Shown: positions 26,508 through 36,370 of the stretch, one piece after another
Layout of the letters: every line of letters begins with the position of its first letter
Position numbering within the stretch: the stretch's first letter is position 1
NCBI RefSeq assembly: GCF_007989805.1
Contig: NZ_BJUB01000001.1
Location: 496,001-560,000 of the forward strand
Source: Cellulomonas xylanilytica
Lineage (GTDB): Bacteria; Actinomycetota; Actinomycetes; Actinomycetales; Cellulomonadaceae
Reading direction: 5' to 3'
Length of the DNA: 64,000 nucleotides
The notes under the pieces: model-generated
What the model was told of the DNA's origin: nothing
What the model saw: the letters and a program-made list of their open reading frames with translations, nothing else
Databases searched by the model: none
Program-made: the position numbers and the translations under genes

Positions 26508-27598
26508 TGGCCGCCGGATTCGCCCAGTGGGGCAACGACCTCTACACCGGCCGCCGGTCCTACGACATCGTCGGCCGCCGCAAGATCTGGTTCACGATCT
26601 CGACGGTCCTCGTGATCCTGTCGGCCATCTTCCTGGTCAAGCCCGGGCTCAACCCCGGCATCGAGTTCCGTGGCGGCTCCGAGTTCGTCGTGTCGGACGT
26701 CTCCGACACGTCGCAGCAGATCGCGATCGACACGGTCGTCGAGATCGCCCCGGAGGAGCAGCCGAAGGTCACGACGGTGGGCGCCAACGCGCTGCGCATC
26801 CAGACGTCGACGCTCACCAACGACGAGGTCACCGAGGTCAAGACCGCCCTCGCCGAGGCCTACGACGTGCCGGTCACCAGCGTCACCAGCTCGTTCATCG
26901 GGCCGTCGTGGGGTGCCGACATCTCGCAGAAGGCCATCACCGGGATCCTGGTCTTCCTGCTCTTCGTCACGATCGTCATGACGATCTACTTCCGGAACTG
27001 GCGGATGGCCGCCGCGGCGCTGATCGCGCTGTTCCACGACCTCATCATCACGGTCGGCGTCTACGCGGCGATCGGCTGGGAGGTCACGCCGGCGACGGTC
27101 ATCGGCTTCCTGACGATCCTCGGGTACTCCATCTACGACACCGTCGTCGTGTTCGACAAGGTGCGGGAGAACACCGCGGACACGCTCCAGCAGTCGCGCT
27201 ACACGTACGGCGAGAAGGCCAACCTCGCCGTCAACCAGACGCTGGTCCGCTCGATCAACACGTCCGTGGTCGCGCTGCTGCCGGTCAGCGCGATCCTGTT
27301 CGTCGGGGCGTTCCTCCTCGGTGCAGGCACGCTGCGCGACATCGCGCTCGCCCTGTTCGTGGGCATGCTCATCGGCACGTTCTCGTCGGTCTTCCTGGCG
27401 ACCCCGTTCGAGGTGGCGCTGCGCGAGCGTGAGCCCGCGATCCGCGAGCACACGAAGCGGGTCCTGGAGGCCCGTGCGGCGCGTGCAGCCGGCGGCGAGG
27501 CCGAGCCGGCCCCGGGCGAGGACCTCCGTGTCGCGGTCGGTGCGCTCAAGCCGGGCGCCCACCAGGGGATCGCGGCGCAGCCGAAGCGCAAGCGATGA
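26507..27598 (+). CDS. secF: protein export membrane protein SecF
   Basis: A 363-residue partner of SecD with six helices. GIEFRGGSEF after the first helix, and the helix 4-5 region IGFLTILGYSIYDTVVVFDKVREN, are SecF signatures. ATG overlaps the secD stop and its own stop overlaps apt (ATGA). Confidence 0.96.
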   Translation: MAAGFAQWGNDLYTGRRSYDIVGRRKIWFTISTVLVILSAIFLVKPGLNPGIEFRGGSEFVVSDVSDTSQQIAIDTVVEIAPEEQPKVTTVGANALRIQTSTLTNDEVTEVKTALAEAYDVPVTSVTSSFIGPSWGADISQKAITGILVFLLFVTIVMTIYFRNWRMAAAALIALFHDLIITVGVYAAIGWEVTPATVIGFLTILGYSIYDTVVVFDKVRENTADTLQQSRYTYGEKANLAVNQTLVRSINTSVVALLPVSAILFVGAFLLGAGTLRDIALALFVGMLIGTFSSVFLATPFEVALREREPAIREHTKRVLEARAARAAGGEAEPAPGEDLRVAVGALKPGAHQGIAAQPKRKR

Positions 27599-28185
27599 CG
27601 GTTCCGGAGAGCGTTCCGGACAGCGCGGCGGGGGTGCCCACGGGCGCCCCCGCGGCGCGTGCGGACCTCCTGCGGCGCATCGACGAGCTCGTCCGGCTCG
27701 TGCCCGACTACCCCAAGCCGGGGATCCTGTTCCGCGACATCATGCCGCTGCTCGCGGACCCCGCGGCCTTCGCCGACGTCATCGCCGAGATTGCCGGTCG
27801 CGTCGACGGTCCCGTCGACCTCGTCGCCGGGATGGAGGCACGTGGGTTCCTGCTCGCCGCTCCCGTCGCGGTCGCGCTCGGCGCCGGCGTGCTGCCGGTG
27901 CGCAAGGCGGGCAAGCTCCCCGGTCCGACCGCGGCGCAGTCCTACGAGCTGGAGTACGGCACGGCGACGATCGAGATCCACCCTGCGACGGTCCCCGCCG
28001 GCGCGCGCGTCCTCGTGATCGACGACGTGCTGGCGACGGGCGGCACCGCTGCCGCGACGGTGGCGCTGCTGCAGCGGTGTGGCGCCGAGGTCGTCGGTCT
28101 CTCGTTCCTCGTGGAGCTCGAGGCGCTGCGTGGGCGTGACCTGCTGGGCGGGCACCCGATCGACGTCCTGCTCGCAGTGCCCTGA
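27595..28185 (+). CDS. apt: adenine phosphoribosyltransferase
   Basis: A 196-residue purine salvage enzyme converting adenine and PRPP to AMP. PRPP motif VLVIDDVLATGGT (about 137-149), and FRDIMPLL and GMEARGFLLAAPVA blocks are typical. It lies between secF and rel, as in mycobacteria. Confidence 0.95.
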   Translation: MTVPESVPDSAAGVPTGAPAARADLLRRIDELVRLVPDYPKPGILFRDIMPLLADPAAFADVIAEIAGRVDGPVDLVAGMEARGFLLAAPVAVALGAGVLPVRKAGKLPGPTAAQSYELEYGTATIEIHPATVPAGARVLVIDDVLATGGTAAATVALLQRCGAEVVGLSFLVELEALRGRDLLGGHPIDVLLAVP

Positions 28186-28219
28186 CCAGCCCGGCCGTCA
28201 CCCCCGTGCACGTCGCACT

Positions 28220-28258
28220 CCTCCCACGGTCGTAGACTGTCGCCTCGACCGTGGGAGG
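28220..28258 (+). promoter_or_regulatory. rel promoter inside a 13-bp inverted repeat
   Basis: CCTCCCACGGTCG (28220-28232) and CGACCGTGGGAGG (28246-28258) are perfect inverted arms. The 13-base spacer begins with a -10 box, TAGACT (28233-28238), with predicted start near 28245. The right arm contains the ribosome site of rel. It may be an operator, or the terminator of apt overlapping the promoter. Confidence 0.6.
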
Positions 28259-28265
28259 GGGTGTG

Positions 28266-30587
28266 ATGAGCGAAGACGTCCGCGTGCCTGACACCGGCCT
28301 CCCGCCCGCGCAGAGCGACTCCCCGTCGAGCCGCATGCGCTCGCGCCTGGGCCGCTTCGGTGCCCGCAGCGGGGCCGCGTTCCCGGCGATCGAGCCCGTC
28401 CTGCAGGCAGCGCGCACCAACCACCCGAAGGCCGACCTCGCCGTCGTCGAGCAGGCGTACGTGGTGGCGGAGAAGGCCCACCGGGGCCAGCTGCGCAAGA
28501 GCGGCGACCCGTACATCACGCACCCCGTCGCCGTCGCGACGATCCTGGCCGAGCTCGGCATGACGCCGTCGACGCTCGCTGCCGCGCTGCTGCACGACAC
28601 CGTCGAGGACACCGACTACTCGCTCGACCAGCTGCGGCGGGAGTTCGGCCCCGAGATCGCGATGCTGGTCGACGGCGTGACCAAGCTGGACAAGGTCACG
28701 TACGGCGACGCCGCGCAGGCCGAGACCGTCCGCAAGATGGTCGTCGCGATGTCGCGGGACATCCGGGTGCTCGTCATCAAGCTCGCCGACCGCCTGCACA
28801 ACGCTCGCACGTGGAAGTTCGTCGCGGCGGCCTCCGCGGAGAAGAAGGCGCGCGAGACGCTCGAGATCTACGCCCCGCTGGCCCACCGGCTCGGCATGAA
28901 CACGATCAAGTGGGAGCTGGAGGACCTGTCGTTCGCGACCCTCTACCCCAAGGTCTACGACGAGATCGTGCACCTCGTGGCCGAGCGCGCGCCGGCACGT
29001 GAGGAGTACCTGGCGACGGTCCGCGAGCAGGTCGGCGCGGACCTGGGCAAGGCCAAGATCCGCGCGACGGTGACCGGCCGGCCGAAGCACTACTACTCCA
29101 TCTACCAGAAGATGATCGTGCGCGGCCGCGACTTCGCGGACATCTACGACCTGGTCGGCGTCCGTGTCCTGGTCGACTCGGTGCGGGACTGCTACGCGGC
29201 GCTCGGCGCGCTGCACGCGCGGTGGAACCCCGTGCCGGGGCGGTTCAAGGACTACATCGCGATGCCCAAGTTCAACCTGTACCAGTCGTTGCACACGACG
29301 GTCATCGGGCCTGGCGGCAAGCCGGTCGAGATCCAGATCCGCACGCACGACATGCACCGTCGGGCCGAGTACGGCGTCGCCGCGCACTGGAAGTACAAGG
29401 AGAGCGCGAAGAACGCCACGACGGACAAGGACTCCGCCGGCAACGACATGCAGTGGCTGCGTCAGCTGGTCGACTGGCAGAAGGAGACCGCCGACCCCAG
29501 CGAGTTCCTCGACTCGTTGCGCTTCGAGATCGCCGGCTCCGAGGTCTACGTCTTCACGCCGAAGGGCGACGTCATCGGGCTGCCGTCCGGCTCGACGCCC
29601 GTCGACTTCGCGTACGCGGTGCACACCGAGGTCGGCCACCGGACCATGGGCGCGCGCGTCAACGGTCGGCTGGTGCCGCTGGACTCCTCGCTCGAGAACG
29701 GCGACGTGGTCGACGTGTTCACGTCGAAGTCCGAGACGGCGGGGCCGTCGCGCGACTGGCTCGGCTTCGTCAAGAGCCCACGTGCGCGCAACAAGATCCG
29801 CCAGTGGTTCTCCAAGGAGCGCCGCGAGGAAGCGATCGAGCACGGCAAGGACGCCATCGCCAAGGCGATGCGCAAGCAGAACCTGCCGATCCAGCGCCTC
29901 CTGTCGCACGAGTCGCTCGTGGCCCTGGCCAACGAGATGCGCTACGCCGACGTCTCCGCGCTCTACGCGGCGATCGGCGAGGGACAGGTGTCCGCCGGCA
30001 CGGTCGTGCAGCGGCTCGTGCAGTCGATGGGCGGGGAGCCGGCGGCCGAGGAGGACCTCGCGGAGGTCGCCCGGCCCGGTCAGACGCAGCGGCGGGTCCG
30101 CACCGGGGACCCGGGCGTCGTGGTCAAGGGCGTCGACGACATCTGGGTCAAGCTGGCCAAGTGCTGCACCCCGGTGCCCGGCGACGACATCGTGGGCTTC
30201 GTGACGCGTGGTGCGGGCGTGAGCGTGCACCGCAGCGACTGCATCAACGTGACGAGCCTGCGCTCCGAGCCCGAGCGCATGGTCGATGTCGCGTGGAGCC
30301 ACAACAGCACGTCCCTGTTCCTGGTGCAGATCCAGGTCGAGGCCCTCGACCGGAGCCGCCTGCTCTCGGACGTGACGCGGGTGCTGTCCGACTCGCACGT
30401 CAACATCCTCTCGGCGTCCGTCTCGACCTCGCGCGACCGCGTGGCCCTGTCGCGGTTCGTCTTCGAGATGGCGGAGCCGTCCCACCTCGCGTCGGTGCTC
30501 GCCGCCGTGCGCAAGGTGGAGGGTGTGTTCGACGTCTACCGGATCACCGGGGCCAAGGCGGCTGAGGAGCCGGCGATCCGCGCCTGA
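28266..30587 (+). CDS. rel: bifunctional (p)ppGpp synthetase/hydrolase
   Basis: A 773-residue Rel protein. The order is HD hydrolase domain ([10 protein letters not shown], about 115-125), synthetase domain ([21 protein letters not shown]), TGS ([16 protein letters not shown]), conserved cysteine region (KCCTPVPGD) and ACT. The R-F-K-D motif in PGRFKDYIA marks a bifunctional enzyme, not a synthetase-only RelA. ATG 28266 follows GGAGGGG. It controls the stringent response. Confidence 0.96.
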   Translation: MSEDVRVPDTGLPPAQSDSPSSRMRSRLGRFGARSGAAFPAIEPVLQAARTNHPKADLAVVEQAYVVAEKAHRGQLRKSGDPYITHPVAVATILAELGMTPSTLAAALLHDTVEDTDYSLDQLRREFGPEIAMLVDGVTKLDKVTYGDAAQAETVRKMVVAMSRDIRVLVIKLADRLHNARTWKFVAAASAEKKARETLEIYAPLAHRLGMNTIKWELEDLSFATLYPKVYDEIVHLVAERAPAREEYLATVREQVGADLGKAKIRATVTGRPKHYYSIYQKMIVRGRDFADIYDLVGVRVLVDSVRDCYAALGALHARWNPVPGRFKDYIAMPKFNLYQSLHTTVIGPGGKPVEIQIRTHDMHRRAEYGVAAHWKYKESAKNATTDKDSAGNDMQWLRQLVDWQKETADPSEFLDSLRFEIAGSEVYVFTPKGDVIGLPSGSTPVDFAYAVHTEVGHRTMGARVNGRLVPLDSSLENGDVVDVFTSKSETAGPSRDWLGFVKSPRARNKIRQWFSKERREEAIEHGKDAIAKAMRKQNLPIQRLLSHESLVALANEMRYADVSALYAAIGEGQVSAGTVVQRLVQSMGGEPAAEEDLAEVARPGQTQRRVRTGDPGVVVKGVDDIWVKLAKCCTPVPGDDIVGFVTRGAGVSVHRSDCINVTSLRSEPERMVDVAWSHNSTSLFLVQIQVEALDRSRLLSDVTRVLSDSHVNILSASVSTSRDRVALSRFVFEMAEPSHLASVLAAVRKVEGVFDVYRITGAKAAEEPAIRA

Positions 30588-30590
30588 CGC

Positions 30591-31151
30591 TCACAGGTCC
30601 TGCAGGGTGGAGTACGCCCGGCGGATGCCGCGGTGGCCCCGCAGGTCGGCGAGACGGTCCAGGGCGTGGGTGGGCTCGAACCCGACGTCCAGCAGCGCGC
30701 GCAGCGTGGGCACGGCGTCGACCTGGGGCAGCATCCGGGCGACGTCGATCCCGGTGCGCTGGACGGACGTGGCGCGGTGCACCCCGACGCGCACGACGTC
30801 CGACGGCGGCAGGGTCGCCTCCGCCGCGACGCGTGCGGGATGCGGGTCCGTCCGTCGCTCGCCCGTCCTGACGAGCACCTCGACCCGCACCGGCGGGTAC
30901 CGGCCGGTGTGCACCCACGCGGCGGTGCCGCGCCCGATGACACCCCGGGCGGGGACCAGCGCAGCCAGCGCGGTCGCACGCACCTCCGGTGTGTCGGACA
31001 GGTCTGCCGCGATGGCCACGTCACCCCAGACGACGCGGACGACCCCGTCGCGCAGCAGGCCGAACCAGGCGGCGGCGCCGACGTCGTCCCGGCTGACCGT
31101 GCGGGGCAGATTGGGGACAGGAGTGCGGTACGCGTCGAGACGGGTGCTCAC
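30591..31151 (-). CDS. unknown protein, resembles AbiEi-type antitoxin/DUF559-associated proteins
   Basis: A 186-residue protein. The pattern GRGTAAWVHTGRYPP and VHRATSVQRTGIDVARMLPQVDAVPTLRALLDVG resembles the middle part of actinobacterial proteins annotated as AbiEi-like. There is no C-terminal nuclease or toxin gene beside it, so no toxin-antitoxin role is claimed. GTG 31151 is uncertain. It is convergent with rel, 3 bases apart. Confidence 0.6.
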   Translation of the reverse strand: MSTRLDAYRTPVPNLPRTVSRDDVGAAAWFGLLRDGVVRVVWGDVAIAADLSDTPEVRATALAALVPARGVIGRGTAAWVHTGRYPPVRVEVLVRTGERRTDPHPARVAAEATLPPSDVVRVGVHRATSVQRTGIDVARMLPQVDAVPTLRALLDVGFEPTHALDRLADLRGHRGIRRAYSTLQDL

Positions 31152-31263
31152 GGCAGCAGCATGGCGGCCGGACGGGCGGCTCAGGGCGACGCGTGCGGAT
31201 CTGTGGACGAACGAGGCCCCCGCCCACACGGGACGAGGGCCTCGGCCGGTCGACGGTCGCGGG

Positions 31264-33312
31264 TCAGCCGCGTGCGTCCTGCGCGGCGCGCTGTACCTGC
31301 TCGAGCCAGGCACGACGGGCGTCGAGCGCCGCCTGCGCGTCGGCGATCTTGCGGGCGTCACCCGCCGCCTTGGCGCGGTCGAGGTCCGCCTCGAGCCCGG
31401 CGATCGCCTGCTCGAGCTGCGCCGCAGCACCCTCGGCGCGGGCCCGCGTCTCCGGGTTGGTGCGTCGCCACTGCGCCTGGTCGGTGTCGCGGATCGCCGT
31501 CTCGACGGCGCGCAGTCGGCCCTCGACGCGCTGGACGTCGGCGCGCGGGACCTTGCCGGCGGCCTCCCAGCGGTCCTGGATCCGGTGCAGCGCCGACTTG
31601 GCCGCAGCCAGGTCGGTCACGGGCAGGAGCGCCTCCGCCTCGGTGAGCAGCGCCTCCTTGACCTGGAGGTTGGCGCGGAACTCCTCGTCCGTCGCCGCGG
31701 ACTGCGCGTCACGGGCCGCGAAGAACGCGTCCTGCGCGGCCCGGAACCGTGCCCACAGGGCGTCGTCGTCGGCCCGGCTGGCACGGCCGGCTGCCTTCCA
31801 CTGGACCATGAGGTCCCGGAACACGCCCGCCGTGGCACCCCAGTCGGTGCTCGCCTGCAGCCGCTCGGCCTGCGCCACCAGGCCCTCCTTGACCTGCTTG
31901 GCCGACGCGTTGCGCGACTCCAGCTCGGCGAAGAAGTGTCGACGCTCGCGGTCGAACGTGGTGCGGGCGTGGCTGAACCGCTTCCAGAGGGACTCCTCCG
32001 TCGGCCGGTCGAGGCGCGGACCGCTGCGCTGGGCTTCCTTCCACTGGTCCAGCAGGAGGCGGAGCTGCTCGCCGGCGGGCCGCCACTGGATGCGCGACGG
32101 GTCGGTCGAGGCGATCTTCTCCGCCTGCTCCACGATCTCGGTCCGGGCCTGCACGGCGGCCTCGCGGGCCGCGGCCCGCTCGGCCTCGGCCACTGCCCGC
32201 CGCTCCGCAGCCGTGGCGCGCAGTGCGTCGAGACGGGCGCGCAGCCCGTCGAGGTCGCCGACGGCGGCCGGCTCGGCCACCTCCTCGGTCAGGCGGGCCA
32301 GCGTCTGGTCGATCTCCTTGACGGACAGGTCCGTCGCGGTGAGGCGGGCTTCGAAGAGCGTGACCTTCGCCTGCAGGTCGAGGAAGCGACGCACGTACAG
32401 GCCGAGCGCCTCCTCGGTCGTCGCGCCGGGGTACTGACCGACGACCCGCTCGCCCGCGGCCTCGCGGACCGAGACGTTGCCCTCGTCGTCGACGCTGCCG
32501 AACGTCGCGGCGTGCGCCGCCTCAGCGGCGTCCTGCGGGGGTGCGACCGGCGCGGCCGGAGCGGCTGCGGCAATCGTCGACGGCGCGGGGTGCGCCGGCG
32601 GGTGGGGGACCGGACGCGGACGCGGGACGGGACGCGCGGACGAGGGTGTCGGCACGGGGGCCGGCGCTGCGCTCGGCTCGGACGCCGGCGTCGTCCCTGG
32701 CTCGCCGGGCGCCTCGGAGGCGGCTGCCTCAGGCTCGGCGACGGCGTCGGTCGCGACGGTCGCGACGGTCCCAGGCTCCTCGGCTGCCGCCTCGGGCGCC
32801 TGCGCAGCGTCGGTCGCCGCGGTGCCGGGCTCGTCGACGGTGTCCGTCGCCGCGGCCTCGGGCGTCTCCGCCGTCTCGGCCGACGCGGTCTCCGGGGCGT
32901 CGACCGTGTCGGCCGCCGCGGTCTGCGGCTCCTCGACGGCGTCGGCTGCCGCGGCCTCGGGCTCCTCGACGGCGTCGGCTGCCGCGGCCTCAGGCTCCTC
33001 GATGGCGTCGGCTGCCGCGGTTTCCGGGGCGTCGACCGTGTCGGCTGCCGCGGTCTGGGGCTCCTCGACGACGGCGTCGGCTGCCGCGGGCTCCTCGAGC
33101 GCGCCGGACGACGCGTCGTCGGCGACGGCCTCGTCAGCGGCGTCGCCGACCGGCTGTGCCTCCGACGCCTCGGGCGCTTGAGCGTCGTCCGTGACCGTCT
33201 CGGCAGCCGCAGCGTCGACCTCGTCGGCCACGGCGGGTGCCTCGGCCTGCTCGGCGTCTGCTGCCGGCACGGAGTCGTCGGGCACGGGTCCGGACGTCGG
33301 GGTCTGCGTCAC
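31264..33312 (-). CDS. DUF349 protein with repeat-rich acidic N-terminus
   Basis: A 682-residue protein. Residues 1-235 are low-complexity Ala/Glu/Pro/Thr with an 11-residue repeat (VEEPEAAAADA type); about 235-255 are Pro-rich; about 280-682 are alpha-helical DUF349 repeats with W-K-x-A (DQWKEAQR, VQWKAAGR, DRWEAAGK) at 70-residue spacing. DUF349 proteins are predicted coiled-coil and linked to stress or cell surface, but the function is unknown. GTG 33312 overlaps the cyclophilin stop (GTGA). Confidence 0.85.
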   Translation of the reverse strand: MTQTPTSGPVPDDSVPAADAEQAEAPAVADEVDAAAAETVTDDAQAPEASEAQPVGDAADEAVADDASSGALEEPAAADAVVEEPQTAAADTVDAPETAAADAIEEPEAAAADAVEEPEAAAADAVEEPQTAAADTVDAPETASAETAETPEAAATDTVDEPGTAATDAAQAPEAAAEEPGTVATVATDAVAEPEAAASEAPGEPGTTPASEPSAAPAPVPTPSSARPVPRPRPVPHPPAHPAPSTIAAAAPAAPVAPPQDAAEAAHAATFGSVDDEGNVSVREAAGERVVGQYPGATTEEALGLYVRRFLDLQAKVTLFEARLTATDLSVKEIDQTLARLTEEVAEPAAVGDLDGLRARLDALRATAAERRAVAEAERAAAREAAVQARTEIVEQAEKIASTDPSRIQWRPAGEQLRLLLDQWKEAQRSGPRLDRPTEESLWKRFSHARTTFDRERRHFFAELESRNASAKQVKEGLVAQAERLQASTDWGATAGVFRDLMVQWKAAGRASRADDDALWARFRAAQDAFFAARDAQSAATDEEFRANLQVKEALLTEAEALLPVTDLAAAKSALHRIQDRWEAAGKVPRADVQRVEGRLRAVETAIRDTDQAQWRRTNPETRARAEGAAAQLEQAIAGLEADLDRAKAAGDARKIADAQAALDARRAWLEQVQRAAQDARG
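32888..33088 (-). repeat. six 33-36-bp tandem repeats inside the DUF349 gene
   Basis: Units start at 32888, 32921, 32954, 32987, 33020 and 33053; five are 33 bp and the last 36 bp. Each encodes 11-12 residues of VEEPEAAAADA or VDAPETAAADT type. Adjacent units at 32954 and 32987 differ at 2 positions, so expansion is recent. Confidence 0.85.
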
Positions 33313-34076
33313 TGGATGTTCACTCCCTCGATGATGACGTCGGACACCGGGACCTGGGTCCCTTCGACGGTGCCCGCGTCGGCGATGGCCTGCAGCACGT
33401 CCATGCCGGACGTGATGTGGCCGAACACGGTGTAGCCACCCGCAGTGTCTGCGGGAATGGGTGAGTCCTCGTAGACCAGGAAGAACTGGCTGCCCATCGA
33501 GCTGCCGTCGTTGCTGGTCCGCGCCATGGCGATGGTGCCGGCGGGGTACACGTCGTCGCTCGGCGCGTTCTCGATCGGGCCCCAGGTGTAGCCCGGGCCG
33601 CCGGTGCCGCCCGTGGTCGGGTCGGCCGTGCCGAGCGCCGTCGGGTCGCCGCACTGCAGGACGAAGATCCCCTCCTCCGTCAGCCGGTGACACTTCGTGG
33701 AGTCGAAGTAGCCCTCGCCGGCGAGGCTGACGAAGTTGGCGACGGCCTGCGGCGCGGCGGCGCCGTCGAGCTCGATGCCGAGGGCCCCCTGCGAGAGCGC
33801 GATGTCACCGGTCCAGGTGCGCCCCTCGGCGAGCGACGGGTCGGGTACCTGCGCCGAGTTCGCCGCGGGCGTGTCCGAGGCTGTGGGCGAAGCGGCCGGG
33901 TCGTCGTTGGTGAGGGCGAGCGCAGCGGCGACACCGGTGGCGAGCACGAGAGCGGCGACGACGCCTCCCGCGACGATGCGCTGACGGTGACGTCGCGCGG
34001 CACGCGCCTTGGTCTGGCGCTCCTGCCACTTCTCGTACCGGCGGCGCTCGTACTCACGCTCGCTCTTGGTGGACAC
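33309..34076 (-). CDS. membrane-anchored cyclophilin-type peptidyl-prolyl isomerase
   Basis: A 255-residue protein. A basic N-terminus (1-33), one membrane helix (34-56), a Thr/Pro linker and a cyclophilin domain from about 90, with CHRLTEEGIFVLQCGDP and GSQFFLVYEDSP. The FHR of typical cyclophilins is CHR here. It should help fold exported proteins. GTG 34076 has GAGGAG 7 bases upstream. It matches the mycobacterial ppiB (Rv2582) position. Confidence 0.9.
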   Translation of the reverse strand: MSTKSEREYERRRYEKWQERQTKARAARRHRQRIVAGGVVAALVLATGVAAALALTNDDPAASPTASDTPAANSAQVPDPSLAEGRTWTGDIALSQGALGIELDGAAAPQAVANFVSLAGEGYFDSTKCHRLTEEGIFVLQCGDPTALGTADPTTGGTGGPGYTWGPIENAPSDDVYPAGTIAMARTSNDGSSMGSQFFLVYEDSPIPADTAGGYTVFGHITSGMDVLQAIADAGTVEGTQVPVSDVIIEGVNIQ

Positions 34077-34225
34077 GCACACGCTCCTCGCGTCGTCGTG
34101 CGGTGCGGCAGGTCGTCCGCCAGCCGCACTGCATGAAGGGGACCCGGGACAGTCTAGGCAAGCCTTGGCGACGGGCCACCAGCGGCGCCGCCGTGCGACA
34201 TCACAGTCCGGACACGCCGGGCGGC

Positions 34226-34231
34226 TACCGT
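34226..34231 (+). promoter_or_regulatory. -10 box for leaderless metallo-hydrolase gene
   Basis: TACCGT ends 7 bases before ATG 34239; the expected transcript start is 34238. No ribosome site is present. Confidence 0.5.
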
Positions 34232-34238
34232 GCGTGCC

Positions 34239-34955
34239 ATGCAGGTCATCACGATCGTGTCCGCGGTCTTCGGGGCCCGGTGCTCCGTGCTCGTCGACGA
34301 CGACGGGTCGTGCGTCGTCATCGACGCCGGGGCCGGCATCACGGACGACGTGCTCGCGGTCGTCGAGGAACGGCAGCTGTCCCCGGCGGCGGTGCTGGCC
34401 ACGCACGGCCACGTCGATCACACGTGGGACGCGGGGCCGTTGTCGCACGCGCTCGACGTGCCCGTCGTCCTGCACGCCGCGGACGAGTACCGGCTCGCGG
34501 ACCCGTTCGGCACCCTGGGGCTGCTGGGGACGTCCGGCCGCCCCGCGCACGACCCGTCCGGACCGCTGGCGCAGGCGATCGCCGCCACCGGGATCGACCC
34601 GTCGAGCTACGTGGCACCCCGGCGCGTGGAACCGTTCGGTGCGGTGGGCGACGTGCGGTCGGCCGACACGGTGCTCGAGCTCGGCGCCCTGCGCGTCGTC
34701 GCACGGCACGCTCCCGGGCACACCGAGGGCTCGACGCTCTACCTGGTCGGCCCGCTGGCCTTCACGGGGGACGTCCTGTTCGCCGGGTCGATCGGGCGCA
34801 CGGACCTGCCCGGTGGCGACGACGCGACGATGCAGCGGACGCTGCGGGAGGTTGTCACCACCCTGCCCCCGGAGACGGTCGTCGTCCCCGGGCACGGGCC
34901 CACCTCCGACATCGCGACCGAGCTCGTCCACAACCCGTACCTCGCGCGTCTCTGA
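34239..34955 (+). CDS. metallo-beta-lactamase-fold hydrolase (glyoxalase II-like)
   Basis: A 238-residue MBL-fold protein with THGHVDH (two-metal site), HAPGHTEGS, FTGDVLF and PGHGP motifs in order. The set is that of glyoxalase II-type thioester hydrolases. It has the place of M. tuberculosis Rv2581c. The substrate is not known. Confidence 0.88.
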   Translation: MQVITIVSAVFGARCSVLVDDDGSCVVIDAGAGITDDVLAVVEERQLSPAAVLATHGHVDHTWDAGPLSHALDVPVVLHAADEYRLADPFGTLGLLGTSGRPAHDPSGPLAQAIAATGIDPSSYVAPRRVEPFGAVGDVRSADTVLELGALRVVARHAPGHTEGSTLYLVGPLAFTGDVLFAGSIGRTDLPGGDDATMQRTLREVVTTLPPETVVVPGHGPTSDIATELVHNPYLARL

Positions 34956-34986
34956 CACCGCGGCGGGTCTGGAAGGATCGGGCCCC

Positions 34987-36339
34987 ATGGCACGACCGAC
35001 CCCCCTGTCCGGATTCCCCGAGTGGCTGCCCGAGGGCCGCCTCGTCGAGCAGCACGTCCTCGACGTCCTGCGCCGCACCTTCGAGCTGCACGGGTTCGCG
35101 GGCATCGAGACCCGCGCCGTCGAGCCGCTCGACCAGCTGCTGCGCAAGGGGGAGACCTCCAAGGAGGTCTACGTCCTGAGGCGGCTTCAGGAGGAGGCCG
35201 CCGCGGAGCCGGACCGCGCGGGGACGCTGGGGCTGCACTTCGACCTGACCGTGCCTTTCGCGCGCTACGTGCTCGAGAACGCCGGGCACCTCGCGTTCCC
35301 GTTCCGTCGGTACCAGATCCAGAAGGTGTGGCGTGGCGAGCGTCCCCAGGACGGCCGCTTCCGCGAGTTCGTGCAGGCGGACATCGACGTTGTCGGTGCC
35401 GGGACGCTCCCGTACCACTACGAGGTCGAGCTCCCGCTCGTCATGGCGGAGGCGCTCGGCGCGCTCCGCGAGATCGGTGTGCCGCCGGTGCGCATCCTGG
35501 TGAACAACCGCAAGGTCGCCGAGGGCTTCTACCGCGGGCTCGGGCTGACCGACGTCGAGGCCGTGCTGCGGAGCATCGACAAGCTGGACAAGATCGGCGC
35601 CGACGCCGTGGCCGGGCTGCTGGTGGCCGAGGCGGGGGCGACCGAGGACCAGGCGCGTGCGTGCCTGGCGCTCGCGTCGATCAGCGGGTCCGACGAGTCC
35701 GTCGTCGAGCGGGTGCGCACGCTGGCGGGGGAGTCGAACGAGTTGCTCGACGAGGGGCTGGCCGAGCTGGGGGCGCTCATCCGTGCCGCGGCCGTCCGCG
35801 CGCCCGGCGTCGTCGTCGCCGACCTGAAGATCGCGCGCGGGCTCGACTACTACACGGGGTCCGTCTACGAGACGGTCCTCGTCGGGCACGAGCAGCTCGG
35901 GTCGATCTGCTCCGGCGGGCGCTACGACACGCTGGCCTCGGACGGCGCGAACACCTACCCCGGGGTGGGCCTGTCCATCGGCGTGTCCCGGTTGGTGTCG
36001 CGGCTCATCGGCAAGAACCTCGTCACCACCACCCGGTCGGTGCCCAGCGCCGTCCTCGTCGCGGTCGGCAACGAGGACGACCGCAGCCGTTCCGACGTCG
36101 TGGCGGCGGCTCTGCGGTCGCGGGGGATCCCGGTCGAGGTGGCGCCGTCCGCCGCGAAGTTCGGCAAGCAGATCCGGCACGCCGACCGCCGGGGCATCCC
36201 GTTCGTGTGGTTCGTCGGTGACGACGACCAGGCGGCGGACCAGGTCAAGGACATCCGGTCGGGCGACCAGGTGGACGCGGACGCGTCGACGTGGGCTCCG
36301 CCCGAGGCCGACCTCTGGCCGCGCGTCGTGCCTGCTTGA
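34987..36339 (+). CDS. hisS: histidyl-tRNA synthetase
   Basis: A 450-residue class II synthetase with motif 2 FRRYQIQKVWRGERPQDGRFREF, the histidine-specific RGLDYYTGSVYE loop and a C-terminal anticodon domain. GGAAGG lies 11 bases before ATG. It lies 31 bases after the MBL gene. Confidence 0.96.
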   Translation: MARPTPLSGFPEWLPEGRLVEQHVLDVLRRTFELHGFAGIETRAVEPLDQLLRKGETSKEVYVLRRLQEEAAAEPDRAGTLGLHFDLTVPFARYVLENAGHLAFPFRRYQIQKVWRGERPQDGRFREFVQADIDVVGAGTLPYHYEVELPLVMAEALGALREIGVPPVRILVNNRKVAEGFYRGLGLTDVEAVLRSIDKLDKIGADAVAGLLVAEAGATEDQARACLALASISGSDESVVERVRTLAGESNELLDEGLAELGALIRAAAVRAPGVVVADLKIARGLDYYTGSVYETVLVGHEQLGSICSGGRYDTLASDGANTYPGVGLSIGVSRLVSRLIGKNLVTTTRSVPSAVLVAVGNEDDRSRSDVVAAALRSRGIPVEVAPSAAKFGKQIRHADRRGIPFVWFVGDDDQAADQVKDIRSGDQVDADASTWAPPEADLWPRVVPA

Positions 36340-36364
36340 CACCGATTCGAACACGTGTTCGCAT
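36336..36364 (+). promoter_or_regulatory. SOS-controlled leaderless promoter
   Basis: A consensus -35 TTGACA (36336-36341, overlapping the hisS stop), a 17-base spacer and TCGCAT (36359-36364) predict a start at 36371, the A of the radical SAM ATG. The perfect LexA box CGAACACGTGTTCG (36348-36361) fills the spacer and overlaps the -10. Confidence 0.85.
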
Positions 36365-36370
36365 GGCGAC

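Noticed and set aside
30591-31151. Toxin-antitoxin pair
   Set aside because: The resemblance to AbiEi-type proteins is weak and there is no partner gene; it lies between rel and the DUF349 gene.
32888-33088. CRISPR-like array
   Set aside because: The repeats are contiguous, in frame and coding, with no spacers; no cas genes are in the window.
30523-33435. Long plus-strand open frame opposite the DUF349 gene
   Set aside because: Shadow of a GC-rich repeat-containing gene; product is an Arg/Gly repeat string without family features.
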